From Icerya purchasi (Eukaryota > Arthropoda > Insecta > Hemiptera > Monophlebidae), in NCBI GenBank assembly GCA_039619475.1, contig CM077115.1:487527352-487591351 (forward strand): a stretch of DNA of 64,000 bases, given 5' to 3'. The notes under the pieces were generated by a model. The model searched no databases. It saw nothing but the letters and a program-made list of their open reading frames with translations, and was not told the origin of the DNA. The stretch's first letter is position 1. Each line of letters starts with the position of its first letter. Positions 31,200-45,706 of this stretch are shown piece after piece. The position numbers were made by a program, and so were the translations under genes.

Positions 31200-33060
31200 T
31201 AAGAAAATCATCTGTCTATTTTCTCACTAATTGTAAGAACAAATTTACGAATTAACGATCATCGATTATTTTACAAAAAAAAAAAATAAAAAATAAAAGA
31301 AAATGACTTATTGTTTAATATTTCAACAGTTAACGTGCGCACCAAAATACACATCTTCCTAAATTTGGGATCTTTTTGATTTTTGTTCATCGGAACTGTC
31401 TATAAAATTAATTTTCATTTTCACTCATTCGTACACGGTAAATCGGAATATTAACAAAAAATAATAAATACTAAAAAAAAAAACAAAAAAAAACCAAAAA
31501 GGTTTTTCAAATTCTAATGATTTATATAGCTTTTTTTCAACTTTGTGAAAGTTTCGGATGGAATCGATGGATATATGTTTGTAGGAATTTTTGATAATCT
31601 TAGTTTTCAGATTAACTAAATGATGACAAAGAGCATATTACTTAATGAAGTAATCTCGGGTAGTGGCGAGTAAATTTTCTTCGTAGGGGTTAAGTAAACT
31701 TTTATTTTAAGAATCACTTTTTTTTGTCTCTCTCGTTAATTTTACCGGAAGAGAAAAGCACAACGGATAAATGTTGAACGTAAAATTTTTTTTTTTTTTA
31801 ATTTTTAGAATTTTAAGTTTGCATAGTTTTTAGAAATTTGCGTTTTTTCGTTCGAGAAATTGTACTAATCAATTATCAAGGTTTCTTGTGTGGGCCATAT
31901 TTTCATCGTTAAATCCGATTTCCGAACGAGTAGTTCTAATAATAATTGGCCCTTTATAATACAGAAATATTTCGATACAATTTAAAAATCCATTCGAAAT
32001 ATTTGGAAAGAATTTTGCCGCACAATCGTTTAAATTGTTTATTTTTGCGTTCGTACAATACACGACGCGAAACGATAATATTCAAATCCGCCCAGCTGAT
32101 TACGTCAGCGGTTCAATAACAATAAAATAAAGAATAATGAAGCGACACTAAAGACGTACTATATTTACCGTGGGTCGTAGTGACCAGTGATGTAATAGCG
32201 TAATAGTGGCGATAGCGATAATAATACAAAAGTTTTTTTTTTTAATAATAGCTACAGATATTTAAGGGACTGCCAGTACAAGGCTACCGCTTCGTCTATA
32301 AATCAATAAGAAAGGAAATTAATAATTTACGACGGTATAGGAATTACTCGAGTAAATAATAAGCAATGTAAAACTAGGACAGATACGGCCGACTAAAAAT
32401 TTGCAATTTTGGACACAGTCGATAAGGTTTCTATTGTTCATATATACAGTGCGTTCCGCTCTACGGATTGAACTCAGCCAGTCAGGCAGGGGTGGAATAA
32501 TTAAGAAATGGACTGACTCAAAATATTTGTTCTACAAGTCTTTTAAAATTGAACATCGATCGCGAATAGTAGAATTAGGTTAATTTTTATCGGGCTTTAA
32601 CGTTTTCTAAATTTATAAACGGGACCGAACCGACTTATTTCAGAAACAAACGAAACAAGACAATTTGAAATTAAAAATTTTTCATTTTTTCAATTAAAAT
32701 TTTTTTTACGCGCAAATTGCCACTGGCAAACTAGAATTTATTTCATTTAGTACGGTGGTTTTTTAAAAATACGTTTAATCGGTACTTTTGACCGAGGCCA
32801 ATTATATCTCGTAAACTAAGAAGTTCTACTTTCTTAGTTAATTTTATTTCGTATGTTTTTGGAAAAATTAATTTTAACAGCATACGGGCAAAGGTGGAAT
32901 TAAGAAATTACCGTAATAAAAATGTGATTTAAACGTTTTTCGGTTATAAATATTTTGAAAATATAAAATTGAATAGATCTTCCTAGTAGGCGGTTCGTTA
33001 TAAAAATTCTTTGGATACGCATTAACGAAAGTTACCGATAAAAAAAAACAAATAATCAAA
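31199..33060. other. AT-rich DNA, nothing recognised
   Basis: No supported gene; A and T homopolymers are frequent. Confidence 0.45.
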
Positions 33061-33104
33061 AAGCTGTTGAAGGAACGTTACAGAGGGTTTGTGATTTATT
33101 GCAT

Positions 33105-33660
33105 CTTTTTTTTTTTTTTTTTTATTGAATTACCGTTTTTAACTACTAAGGTTATCACGGTGAGAGCCTCCTAGGCTACTTAAAGACCAGCCAATAGTCC
33201 GCCATGCTGAATGTACTTCTTCAAAGTGTGTGTTATACGATGATTATTTGTTGTTTAATATTTTTGCTAACGATATGAAAGAGCTTGGGCGGACTACATT
33301 AAAACTGCGGAATTCAATTATGATGTAGTACTGACAGATATTTCAATTCTGCATAATATAGTCACGTGCTTAATGGAGAGTTATTCTTTGCAGTATGTGG
33401 TCATGACTTTTATATGCCAGCCGATTGATCGACGTGTATTCGGCACGCCGGCTATTAGTCGACGGTGATCATGCTTCGGTCATCGGCATTATTCAGCGTA
33501 TGAACGTAGTCTTGGATTTGCTCTACTGCACTCAGTTATTCTTTCGGAGACACACGAATTCTGTACCAACCCTTAACGTAGCGGGAAGTCGGACTCGAAT
33601 TGCGCACCAACCCGAAATAATAGCCCGTCCGCTGAGAACTCGAATTGCGCACCGCCTTTA
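33105..33660 (-). mobile_element. possible retroposed element with poly(A) end
   Basis: The minus strand ends in a poly(A) tract (T-run at about 33105-33123). Its other end carries two copies of GGTGCGCAATTCGAGT (on + near 33593-33609 and 33639-33655), each resembling a tRNA B box. GC content is higher than in the surroundings. It could be a composite SINE or an unrelated retroelement end; no coding motif is seen. Confidence 0.3.
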
Positions 33661-34984
33661 AAAAAAGTACTTTGATTTTATAAAATCCATGAAGGAATAA
33701 AATGAGTAAAAGTCGCTCTTTCAGTAACTTCCAAAATATGTTGTCATATCGATGGAACGTTTGCTATTTGGAATAACGGAACTATGTGTATATTTCAGTT
33801 GCTTAGAAAAAACCTCCTTACAGGTTTGCGAAAAATAGGCTATTATTCCGTTAGCAGTGCGGTTCTTATTCTAAATATTTTTAACACAATCTAGGTACAT
33901 ATTTAAAGAAATGTTGCATAAAATAGAATAATTTTTTACACGAATATTATATAAAATAATGTAAATTACAATAATTTTTAACTGAATATGTAGAATTTTC
34001 AGTGCACGACATATTCATGAAGCTTGTGTTTCACATTAATACAAAATACTTTCGTATTGAATAATTTACATAAAATACAAATGTGGTGACCGTATGAAAT
34101 TTTCGAGTAGTTCGACAAATTAAGCATCTACTATTATAATATAAAGTTATATAGAGTTTGACGGAACCAAGGAAAATTTCAGTTCTTATTTTATCTTACC
34201 CATCAATCAGTGCTCAGTCTCAATTATAAATTGCCATTTGAATTAAAAGCACAATTTGTTAAAAATCGTAATTTTGTCATTTAGTGTACCATCAAACAAT
34301 GCATAGTATTCTGCTTAAATTTTAAATGGCAACACAGGAAAATTTACAATTAGTACAAACTGACACATATATTAAAATGAATGGTTTTCGGCAAGGCATA
34401 ATTGCAACAAAACTTAAAAATATAAAGTAAGTTCCCTACGTGCCGTAATAGTCTATTTATCGTTTTATTTTAAATTTTATGATAATGTTCATATTTATTT
34501 ATAAATTCTTATTTATTAGATTAAATTTAATTCTCTTTTTGATTTATTATATATTAATAAAAAATCTGATGGGTTCATTCTATTTATCTGTTCATTTATT
34601 GACATAATGATTGTAGATTATTTACACAATTTTACTTTGCCGTTAAGGAAATTTTTTTTTTTTTTTGTAAGTTTAAAAATCGTCGCGAATTCTGTCAGTT
34701 ATGCGTTCATTACTTCCATGTAGTGTTTTCGATTAGTGCACAACAGGTCCGAGGGGCAAAAAATATTTTTTTGACCCTTCAAGTTTCAAGCAGCCTCCGG
34801 TAATTTGAATTTGAAGCTAAAATATCGTTATATTTCTTTTCCAAAGTATCCTGCTTTAAATATATATTTCCGAAAACTACATTCGTTTGCCGTTTTTAGA
34901 TCCGAATCGGGTTTAAATTAAATGCTTATTGGAAATGTTTATTGCGATGCAAAGTTGTTGTTTGTTGCATATTTTAAATTTCAG

Positions 34985-35028
<44 letters not shown>

Positions 35029-36050
35029 TCGGTTGGCGAGTTATACATTTTAAAGTGATTTTTAAGTAATTTTAAATTCGTCATATTACATATTCTTAAT
35101 TTTTTGCGCGATTTTTGGCGTTCAAGGGTTAGAAATTCGAACATTATGCATTTTTTGTAAGAGCATTTTAATACTATTTTTACGCATAGCTTCACATTTA
35201 AATGTGTACCTGTCATAATTTGTCCTGATAAAAAAAACATTAAAAATTATCATCCGGCTTGCAATAGTACATAACAGTAATTCGACACTATTTAAATTAT
35301 TGCTCGACTTCTAATCATAGGAAATAGAAAGATGTGTTTGAGAATTGTTATTTTACAGCGGCTTTGTGGAATTCCAACTGTTTCAGAAATATTCATCCCC
35401 CTAGTAAAACTGTTAAAATTAATAATTGCTTAACATTAATGATAACACGGAATAATATCGATGTGTATGAAAGCGAAATATTTTATTAAAAATTATAACT
35501 TGTAAATAAGGAAAAATTTTAGTTGTCGCTGTGTCAAGAGGTAAAATACACCTTTAATCATAAAATATATAATTCTTTTGAAACTAGAAAGATGAAAAAT
35601 CATAAAATATGTAAATAGGCAGTTAGGAGTATGTTAAATTGTTGAAGATTGAGCTAACTGGAAAATTGCAAAGCCCAGAATGAACTTTTAATGATTAAAA
35701 AATAAACGAGAACATAAATATATCACAGTTATTTATCAAAAGTATATTTGTTTCGTAAACGAAAAATAAAACTGAAAGTTTAAACAATTATGTATTTTTT
35801 AAATTAACCTGACGTATTTTCAAATATTTTTTAATAAACCGTCGTTATAGAGGAAATATTTTCAATACATAAATAGGTGTAGTATTTTTCGGTGGCGGAT
35901 AAAAAATTCATTTTAAACATACGATACGTAAAAATTTTGAAAGCCATTGAACATTAAAAATCTTATACGATGAAGCGGCCATCAGTTTTGGAACCGCCGA
36001 GTCCAACGAACAGCGATTATGGACCCGGCACCGTTTTCGTTCGCTTTTTT
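33661..36050. other. AT-rich DNA with a (TAA)n tract
   Basis: No gene is recognised. 34986-35028 is a (TAA)n microsatellite of about 14 units. Confidence 0.5.
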
Positions 36051-36059
36051 ATATTTTAT

Positions 36060-38720
36060 ACCTGCAAACTTCCAGTGCGCAATTCGAGTGTTGCCATTCT
36101 TTCTCGTAGAAACGTATCGAGCGTTGCTGGGCCTTGAAATTTATGCGGCATCGGGGAAAACATAGCCGAGCTTCTAGATTCGTACGCTCATTTCCCGGGA
36201 TTTGAGCATGTGCCGGAACCCACGGAAACTCGATCCGATAGTTCTCCTGGTCTAGCAATGGCAGAGTCCCTTGAATGTTTTGCGCGATTGATTCTTCTGC
36301 GTTATTATTTTGTAATCTGTGATAACCAATATCTTTTTCCGTTGAGCTTCAGAATTGTAGTACTCCTGGAGACAGAGCAGAATTGCAAACATTTCTGCAT
36401 CCAGTGCCGAACAAGCATCATTTAAAGGGACCGCTACTAGTGTACACCATTAATTTCGTAAGCGCACGCTGCTGGTGACAATTTACCTGTACACGCCTTA
36501 GATCCGTCTGTATACGCCTTTGTGAAATTTTCATATCCGTTAATCACCTCAATCACCTTCTGTTTGAGATCTTCTAAAGATGTTTGTGAGTTATTGTACT
36601 CTAATATTTATCTTTATTATGTGCACTGGTCCCATGGTGCGAGCAGTGGTAACCTATTAGCTTCCGCCAGGCACGGAGAGGAAAATTATATTTGCATAGC
36701 ATTTTGTTTACTTTTGGAAGTGCATCGTTGGGGAAAGCAAGTTCAAAGGGGCAAAGAATTTTTCTTTTCTACTGACCATTTTAATAAACTACGGATAACC
36801 ATGTAACGAGCTAACGGAATTTTAGGGGTAATGCCCCCCTGTTAATGAACACAAACTGGACAAAGGTGAAGTATAGTGCGCTCCCAAGTTAAATGCGAAG
36901 CACGGAGTTTTATATTGGATCAAGTATCTTTAATACGGATATTTCATTGCTGACGAGTACACCTGACATGCATAATTTATTTTACTGAGTATTAATGTTT
37001 TGTATATGTTTTTAGTAGTAGCTTTGGATGGATATTGAAATTACGGTTGGACAAACATTTCATTATATTTAAGGAATGATAGCATTTTGACTTTAGGTTA
37101 GTTACATGGTATCTCCATGTCAACGAGGGATCTAGCGACACATCCAGGAAGGTTGCTGATGATTTAAACTGGACTAACGATTCTTTAAGGAATAGAGTTG
37201 TATTTGGTTTTGAGGTTGTCGTTTTCGATGGAAATCAACACATAGATTTTTGACTGGAAAACACTAATCCGTTGTTCTCAGACCATTTATTTAGTTTATT
37301 AATTGTTTTTCGTAGTAAGGATTTAGCTAGAGAAGGATTGTCGAAAGATAGAAATATATTCAGATCATCAATGTATGATCTGCCTACTACTGGGGGTTTT
37401 ATGCAGCCAGCGATAAACAGGGTTAGACTTAATGCGAAGCCCTACGCGGAACTCTATTCTCTATAGAGATAGGTTCTGAGATAGCTGAACCGATTCTTAC
37501 TTGTATTAATCGTTCGGTTAGAGAAAGCTTTGAATGTATCGCCCCAGCTTACCGTCCATCCCGACCGCTTTCAATTTCTAAAGCAACAGAAACCTCGGAA
37601 CACGGTCGAATGCCTTCTCTATATCGAAGAACGCTGAGTACAGGTGGGATCGGCGATGAAAGGCTGATACAATTTGCCTTTGTGGACCTATCAAATGGCT
37701 AATATTCGACCTGCATCCTCCAGCCTGCATAGAAGATAGGATGGAATTAGATTTAAAAAAAAAATAGGAGGCGTCTGTTAACCATTTTTTCTAATATTTT
37801 GAATAATGTTATTATTAAGGAAACTGGTCTGTAACCCTGCGGCGAACATGGATCTTTATTATGTTTTAGGATCGGGACAATCATAGCAACCTTTCAATAT
37901 TTCGGTATATCGCCGGTATCCCATATTTAATTGTATATGTCTAATAGTAATTCTTTAGCGGACTGCGACGCGTGTTTGATCATATAAGGGTGGATTTGAT
38001 CTATGTCACGTGCACTATTTTTTGTATGAAATTTAAGTTGGAATTCGAATTCATTATAAGTGAGAAAAGGCGATTGAAAGGTTCATTATTATCAGTTTTA
38101 AATTCCATTTTATTTTGCTCTATATGCGCTTTTAGCTCTTGAAACTCTCTTACATATTTTTACATTGATGATTCTGTGGAGAAGTACATCGCAAAATAGT
38201 TAGCTACTTGCTGGTGATCAATAATTAATTTTCGATTATCATTTATTGTCGTTGGATTTTTAAGAGTATTAGGCGTTTTCATTTATAGATTTGATTTTCC
38301 TCCAAATACTGTGATTATTTGTTGTTCGGGTTATAGACTTTACAAATTTTTTCCACATTTTTTACTTCTTGGTCCGAATAAGGTCTCTTCTTGCAGTTGC
38401 ACGATGTCTTTTAAACTCAATTAAGTGTTCTTGTAGTCTGGTTATTTTATGTTTTCTTAGGGTTTGTTTCCTCTGCGCTATAGCAACTCTGATCTCTTCA
38501 CTTCTAGTTCTAATGATCTGGGAATCTGGGTGAGAACTTTTATTTTTGATGAATCGGTTACCTAGTCTGCTTTGTGATATTGAAATCTTGACTCTCTTCT
38601 CTCGTTATTTTTATACACTTGTTTTTGGAAATTTATTATTATCGGGTAACGGTCACTGGAACATAAGTATTCGGATACGGTTACATTAAATTTCGGGGCG
38701 AGTACACTGGAACAGAAAAA
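36060..38720 (-). pseudogene. degenerate LINE with RT and RNase H
   Basis: Read on the minus strand: a linker rich in KR, then DIDQIHPYMIKHASQSAKEL, VAMIVPILKHNKDP, YRPVSLI..LFKILEKMVNRR, and AFFDIEKAFDRVP near 37610, which holds the first catalytic RT Asp. Further on come RNase H pieces: KTDGSKACTGKLSPAACAY (about 36510), CSALDAEMFAILLCLQE, LVITDYK, and FPWVPAHAQIPGNER (36049-36258). Stops and frameshifts are frequent, so only the order of motifs is preserved. The layout is that of I/R1-like LINEs; the clade is not resolved. Confidence 0.75.
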
Positions 38721-41700
38721 AAGTGTCCACCCCTGTGATCAGCGGCGTACCTGAACTACTTTTTCAAGGGGGGTTTTAAAAAATGAAAAGAAAAAAAAAT
38801 CGGAAAAGATCGGTTGGGGCCTAATTATCTCAAAAAATGAATAATCATTTTAACTTACTCTTCCCGATTTCCAGAATAATTAGAAAATGAAACAAAATGT
38901 GTCATTATATCTGCTCGAAGCAGCAGTTGCTTGTTTTGCTGTGCCTTTGGGCCGGTTCCTTGATATCAGATCTGTCCAAAATTTCGGAGAGGATTTGAGC
39001 CCGCTAAAAAGTACGCCGCTGCCCGCGATAGTCGTAAACAACCGTTGCAAGTCGAAACAGTTCACACGAGTAATCGGAAAACGATTATTACTCCGAAGAT
39101 TCGTAGTTGATTTTTTAGATCAGGAAAAAAGTGTAAAATGATACGAAGATCGTTTTCACTAATTATATTATTATTTGCTATTTCATTTTGTCGATGTCGC
39201 TTTAATCGTTGTAGAATTCGTAACTTTTGCTTTATTTTTTCAATCTAAATTATAACGTAAATAATTAACTTTTTTTTACTTGTCTCTCTTTTATTATTTA
39301 CCGAATAAAATGTAATATTTTCTTCGGTTTTCGATTCTAAATCGGGAAGAAGTTACATCTCGAATCTGATTGAATATTGCTTATTATATGAAAAAAATTT
39401 AGACCTGAGCTGAGCACCGACTGCGTTTAATATGTGGTCGGCTTGATATTTTAAAGTGTCGGTAATATCTAAAGTCGAGTACAGACTGGAAATTAGGGTT
39501 GAAGTGAAAGTAACCGAAATAAGAAAAATTAAAAAAAAAAAGCGATAAAAAGATACGGAAAGTAACAACACCTGGTGGAATAAAAATAATGAAATGGTTA
39601 CCAAAGCTCCGATTTTGTTGCGACACTGCGGTTTACATATAAGACTACCGATAAATGATATACCTTACATACGGCCTAAAGGTGTGAGTAGCGGAAGAAG
39701 AAGTACTAATATAAAAAAATATCAGCAAGGTATCGTCGACTGAAATGCAAAATGAAGCAAATTATCGACCTTCCGGAAGAATTAAATAAAGAAATCGTTA
39801 AAGAAGAAATACATTTTTACCATTAACAGTGTGACAGGGGATTCCAAATGGTTGAATGGAAAAAGAATACAAAACAAATTACCTACAGGTATAATTGTTT
39901 TCTTTTTCACGCCCCCTTTTATCTTTTTCCTACTCTTAATCCTTATTACTGACAATGAGATTAGTTTTTCGTACGCGGATGGAGATAATGCGAATATGTC
40001 ACAGATAAATAAGAACAATTAAAACAGATCGAGTAAAAAAAATTACGACAATACCTTTTAGTATTATAATAGTTGTTAACATTTTTACATGCAGTTTACT
40101 AAGTATGTTGTATATATTTGAAATGGTATAATAATGGAGCTACTCTCTGTTGAAGCCTCAAATTATTTATGTATATGGGAAAAGAGTGAAAATAGAAATA
40201 ACAACAGATTTGTTAAATTTACAATGAAAAATCGTTCAAATAACTAAAATAACTGCACGTGAAATTACAGAAAAACAAGCAGCATTGACAAGATGCATGC
40301 GACACATACAGAATATCAGTGGAAATACAAACATTGATACAGTACGAATTATCGTAATTTTATTTTAACAATCTACCACTCCATTATTGCTTCGAAAGAA
40401 ATTTATTACGAAATAAATTTTGACGAATGTACGGCATTTTCGCGGTAAATCGGAAAACGTAAATGAGACATCGTCGATGGACAATTCGATATGAAAAGGT
40501 TACGCGACTTTCGTATATAAAGGTTTTCCGAAAGTGTTGAAATGTCGGGGAAGCTTTTGTCGAGTTATAACGTAGTTTTGAAAAAAATCGTTGTTACGGC
40601 GCGTCTGAGAATTTTTTATTATCAGTACAAATTCAGACTCAAACGCGGATATAGTCGTTTTTTTTTGGGTTTTTTTTTTTTTTTTGATTTTCAAGTTTTG
40701 AGGGGGAGCTATCGTTAAAACAAATTTTTGATAATACTCCGTGTTACAGTGGGCTACAAAATTTTTAGTCATCGGCACAAAATGAGCACAATTTGATTAG
40801 CTAAATTTGATGTTGAACATTCATCATGGGTGAGAAGCCAACTTGAGGGCGCCTAATATTTCTGGCTTGAGAAAAATTTGGGTTTAGTCTGGTTAACTTA
40901 GTGTGAGCTAACGAACTCGTTAGAGAAAGAAAACATCAAGATAGAGCTGAAAAAGCGACGTTGTCGGTTTCATATGTGTGTGCATTCATTCAGCTTTTTG
41001 ATTTTCTAATTTATTTATCATAATAGTGCCATTTAGATTTGCAATGCACCAAATTCATGGTGGCAACGCTGAACGGCACGAGTAGCAATCGTTTTGATGT
41101 TTGCTACTGCGCATCTGACCCTGACAGTCTACACTAGTTTGTTCGGACTTTAACACAAGAACACTTTGATGTAGAAAAATAACGCAATGCGCACGAAAAT
41201 GTAGTTTCCATATTCATTATTGCTGAATTTTTAAATGTTTGTGATACTGATTAATACTTTGCTCTGACTAATCCGGAAAAGATTCGACCAAAGCTCAGTT
41301 TACTAATTATACATGGATTTAACTCGATTATTAAAAAACCCGCTACAAATGAGTTTTGCAACAATTGCTCGCAGTTTAGTAACTTATATATGTATTTTAA
41401 TAAGAAACCGAATTCTGAGGAAATCGACGGTAAACTTCCGGTCTTTTCAAATTTTGACGGGAAAAATTTCTTCGATTTTTGTGTGTACTTCTATCAGAAT
41501 CGAATGGATAGAAGATGAGAGATATTTTAATTTTAATGAAAATAGCTGTCTTTTTAAAACATTACAAATGTATGCGCGTCGAAGTGTGGAAAGCAACAAA
41601 TCCATAATGGTGATCATTATGGAACAGAAATGCTGGCCGTAAATCTAACCTACGTGACACAATGAAATTTCGATCGAAATCGGTGCAGCAGATTCTCCAT

Positions 41701-41739
41701 GTTTTATTAATCGTTTTCTACACCAAAAATGCCCCAAAA
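38721..41739. other. nothing recognised
   Basis: Open frames at 38887-39141, 39353-39626, 40500-40778 and 41313-41642 show no domain, and several overlap on opposite strands. Confidence 0.4.
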
Positions 41740-41960
41740 TATGACCCAATTATATGTCACGTTTGTTATATTTCATAGGATTTTCGTAATTATGTTATTA
41801 TATTCATATGGACCGATTTAGAATTACGTTGTAAATTTTGATCATTTTATACAAAGCATAGAAGAGAAAGGGACAGAAATGTAAGCAAGAGGGGTCAAGG
41901 GGCACAGTTCCTTGCGAGAATGGCCGAGTTATATAAATATATCTCTACGTACATATATAT
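41740..41960. repeat. member of the TIR/fold-back repeat family
   Basis: It contains the ATGACCCAATTATATGTCACG and GAATTACGTTGTAAATTTTG blocks and the AGCATAGAAGAGAAAGGGAC stretch shared with 2394-3056 and 19196-19770. The arrangement is an end pair with the inside deleted, so it is probably a short derivative. Confidence 0.6.
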
Positions 41961-42759
41961 GAAATAGATTATTTGACCGAGTTTTAGATTATCGAATAGA
42001 AATGTAAAAATACTTATTTCGTAATCTTCGTATTGAGATATTCAAGTTTTTGATAATAATCTCTATTTTTACACTAAAGTAAATTCTATACCTTTTGAAA
42101 AGCGTAGGGAGTATTGTGCATGATGTAATAATACACACGGCAGTGGAAAGGAACCAGTTAATTCCTCTCGGAAATCTTTTAATTCGCGTATGGATTGAGG
42201 CAATTTCGAAGCCGTAACGTTCAGTAGTCGAACACTTTATTACATCGGAGCATCCCTAATTAAGCTAACACATGGTTCTTTAAGTGCAGACTGATCGAAT
42301 ATGTAGAACACAGAAATAATATGCGAGATTACGTGATTTCACAATGGTCCGTTTATAACAATTTATATAACGGTAGGCTCACGTTAAAGAATCCATCGAG
42401 GAAAATGTTTAAAGATACAGTCGTAATGCAGGAAAAAAACTATAAATAATATCAAAGATTGTACGTAGATCGGCACACTTGTAACTGCAAAACGTCCGAT
42501 TAAATTCGTACAAGGGTTTTTTTTATTTATACTACCTCATTAAAAAACTGAAGCTGTACTTGGGAAAGAGATATGAGCGTTCATATTTTAGACTCTGGCA
42601 GAAATAAAGTTTATGATGAAGAAGAGGTTAGGTCCAGCTCCATTGTCCGATTATTTCTTCCATTTGTCGTCTTCAAATTGGCTACAGTCGTCAGTCGGCT
42701 TCCTACATCGTTATATCGTTTCGCTATTGGAGCCTAAATATTTGAATTTTTCAGCAACT
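41961..42759. other. nothing recognised
   Basis: AT-rich DNA without a supported gene. Confidence 0.4.
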
Positions 42760-43230
42760 GCAACCTAGACTGTGATGAGGAGATAAAAATCCGCAATGGA
42801 ATAGCAAAGAACATGTTCAGAAAATGGAGACACATACTACGGTAGTCAAAGATTCCTCTTCCTATAAGACCGAGAATTGTTAAGTGTTACGTCCGGCCTG
42901 TACTGCTTTGTAGCATCGTCGTTCATAAGAGAAACCTAAGGCCAACCGACTTATGGCAACTGAGATGTGGTTTTTTAAGACGACTCTTGAAAATACCACG
43001 AATAGATAGAGCACCTAATGTAGAAGTCGTACGGGGATCGGAAGTTGAAAGAGAATTATGGAGTAACATGTAGAAGGGGAAAATAGCATATTTTGGCCAC
43101 ATCATTCGAAGAAAGTAACCGCATTCTACAAGTCATATTCCAGGAAGAAATAGAAGGGAAACGACTGAGAGGGAGGAGGAAATTTGAATAGATTAACAAC
43201 ATCAAAGAGTAGACTAGTCAACAGCAATTA
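42760..43230 (+). pseudogene. RTE/Proto2-like LINE, ORF2 C-terminal part
   Basis: The + strand reads CDEEIKIRNGIAKNMF, then VKCYVRPVLLCSIVV, LWQLRCGFLRRLLKIPRIDR and, after a stop, KGKIAYFGHIIRRK, followed by a decayed GRNRRETT-like tail. This is the order of blocks between RT and the 3' end of RTE/Proto2-like elements. Confidence 0.7.
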
Positions 43231-43387
43231 GTGGAAACAGAAAAAAACAGAGAACTTGAATCAGCCAACGCGAAGAAAAAATTGTGTTTTCGCCTCTCTA
43301 TATTCCCTACCACGGTAACGCTATCCGTACGATGCGGATTCAGCATATGTGCGTGTGTGTGCGATGTGCGGGCGGGTAGCGAAACCT

Positions 43388-43436
43388 ACACAATAATAAT
43401 AATAAAATCATATATTTATTCATTATTATTATTATA
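43388..43436. repeat. (TAA)n/(TTA)n inverted microsatellite
   Basis: AATAATAATAATAAAATC is followed 15 bp later by ATTATTATTATTAT. The two tracts can pair as a small hairpin. Confidence 0.6.
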
Positions 43437-43625
43437 CAATATAAGTCTACCAATAATTGAATAACAATAAAAATTTTTTGAGAAGAAAATAAAATATCTT
43501 AATCAAAATTGTTTTCGGTATACATTAATAGGAATTTCATAAGCTAATAATTTTTTAGTAGTAGATATAATACGAAAATTCTTGAAATGTAAAATAAGGA
43601 TAACAACATGAATGTCTAAACTTTT

Positions 43626-43627
<2 letters not shown>

Positions 43628-43661
<34 letters not shown>

Positions 43662-44035
43662 GGGGGGTTCGTCTACAACAAGGACATCGGCCCAAGAACA
43701 AAGGAAAAAGGACGCAAGAGACTCAGAGTTTTACACGATCAGAGATAGCCGACAAAAAAGAATCAAGAGCTTGGACAACAGAAGGAGAAGGAAAGGAGAG
43801 AATGAACGAAGCACTGCATGGAGTGGGAATACCAATTTGTAAAAGGAAAAAATAAAAAGAAGCTTGATCGGTTACAAGAGACGAACAATCGAACATTGTG
43901 TGATCAGGATCACAAATAAATTGGATATTAGAGGGGTGCAGTGGACAATAAGAAAACGGCATAAGAGAGTACCGGGAAAGCGAGGAAGGAAGCAAACTGT
44001 GCCCAAAGCACAGGCGGTCTAAACTTAATATAGAA
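43628..44035 (-). mobile_element. 5'-truncated RNase H-group LINE, 3' tail
   Basis: The minus strand frame (43723-43995 plus a few upstream codons) contains YCPLHPSNIQFICDPDHTMF, then DCSSL and a final AISDRVKL. This matches the zinc-type end of the LINE at 57100-61826 (ICDADHLFFQCSSL ... KISDRIKI). A poly(A) tract of about 33 bases (T-run 43628-43660) follows a G-run on the + strand. Confidence 0.8.
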
Positions 44036-44299
44036 TATGACTTAATCTAAATATGACTAGTACAAACTTTTTCGGGTACACTGTATATATAAAAACTGAT
44101 CGTAACACACATTTGTGGAGAATAAGATTACCTATTTAAGTTGCATCTATTCGCAGATCAAACGTACTGAAAAATTAAAAGAATAACTAAACTAGACGCG
44201 CATGGAAATGTATATAAGCATGTACACTATAAGTATGCATTCAGGATTAAATAAAAATCTGTCGATCTACACAAACAAACGAACAAACAACGAAAAAAA

Positions 44300-44856
44300 A
44301 GAAGAAATTAGATTCCGTAAACATGAGAGGTACTAGAAGAACAATAGCTTTGCTCAGAACTATACGTTACATTTATTGATAGTAACGATGGCGTATAATT
44401 ATTTTTGTAAGTAAGTACATTGGTTAATCGCTAACTATTAGCGAAACGTTATTGATTATTTATCAAAAAAGAAATTATCCTTTTTCGTAATAGTTTTGGA
44501 ATATAGGGGGTAAGGATTTAAGGGCGGAGGATAAAGAGTAGAATTTAGGAGGAGCGGAGTAATTAACTTTCATCCTACAGTGGGATTTATTAAATGCAGG
44601 GACGGTAGCGAAGAAACCATTACGCGACCTAGTTGATCCTTCTTTGACTGCAATATTAAATTTTCCTTTATACTGGTAGATGAACATTAAAACATATAAA
44701 TCTCACAGATTGTCCTGTTTTATTATTAAATTCATTGAAGATAGATTGTTAATCGGTTTTATGAAATGACCTTGTGTAAAATTTTTATTTTGTCAGATGA
44801 TACTGCGCAGCACCTCCCCAGAGAATAATACTGTAAGCAAGTACCGACTGGTAAAG
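44300..44856 (-). pseudogene. LINE copy A of the (TAA)n chain, 5'-truncated
   Basis: The minus strand starts right next to the (TAA)n tract, with LYQ-like text, SIILWGGAAQYHL and, after breaks, GKFNIAVKEGSTRSRN and NKSHCRMKVNYSAPPKFYSL (44475-44687). It aligns with copy B and with the end of the long LINE at 46317-46880. The 3' end is not clear. Confidence 0.65.
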
Positions 44857-44887
<31 letters not shown>

Positions 44888-44909
44888 TAACAATAATAAT
44901 AATAATAAT
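44857..44909. repeat. (TAA)n microsatellite at a LINE-LINE junction
   Basis: TAA repeats with two CAA interruptions join the 3' end of LINE copy B to the truncated 5' end of copy A. Confidence 0.9.
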
Positions 44910-45706
44910 CAAATAAACGTTTATTATTATTATTATTGAAATAGCTCATCTATGCGCATATTTGCGCGAATGATGGGACTTTGAGAAAAATAAAAATTTC
45001 TTTACAATGGATCCAAATGAAATAAAAGAACCGAACAAATGCTTACAAAAATAAGAAAAATTAAAAATAAAAAAGCGATACTATAAATTAATACATGTGT
45101 TTAAGTAGTATTTGTAAGTTGTATGTACTTAATGTTAACTTAGTCTACTTCTAAAGAATTGTTATGCATGCAGATATTAAAAATAATGTCACACACTACT
45201 CCGCTATTGAAACACACCAAAGGAAACACAATGGAGGAACTCACCGAAGGGGACATTTAATGCTAGTATTTATATAGGACAAATGTATAGGGTTAATTTT
45301 TTCCGTAATAGTCTATGGATATAAGGAAATGATTTCAGATACGATGGTAACGCGTTGAATTTAATTGGGGCTTGATACGTGATTTGCATTCTTGTGTGAT
45401 ATTTATTATATAGGGGAATGTTTGCATATAAATCATTACAGTTTCGAACTACTCCTTCCTTAAGTGAAATATTAAATTTATTTTTAAATTTAAAGACAAA
45501 AATGAGGGTAAGCAAATGATATATTGCATTAAAGTGCAATATATGTTTATTTTCAGTATATGATGCCTTAAGTATAGTTTTTATAACCGAATTTTGAAGT
45601 GATTTTATTCTACTGATGTGGTAGTTTGCAGTTCCTCCCCAAAAAATAATACCGTATGTCAAAACTGGCTGATAAAGTGCAAAATATATTCTAATTAAAT
45701 AACTTT

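Noticed and set aside
30985..31230. Open frame of 81 codons with a poly Tyr-Ile stretch
   Set aside because: It is the translation of the SINE and the (TA)n microsatellite, not a gene.
41313..41642. 109-codon + strand frame
   Set aside because: No motif, AT-rich context, and no splice or promoter evidence.
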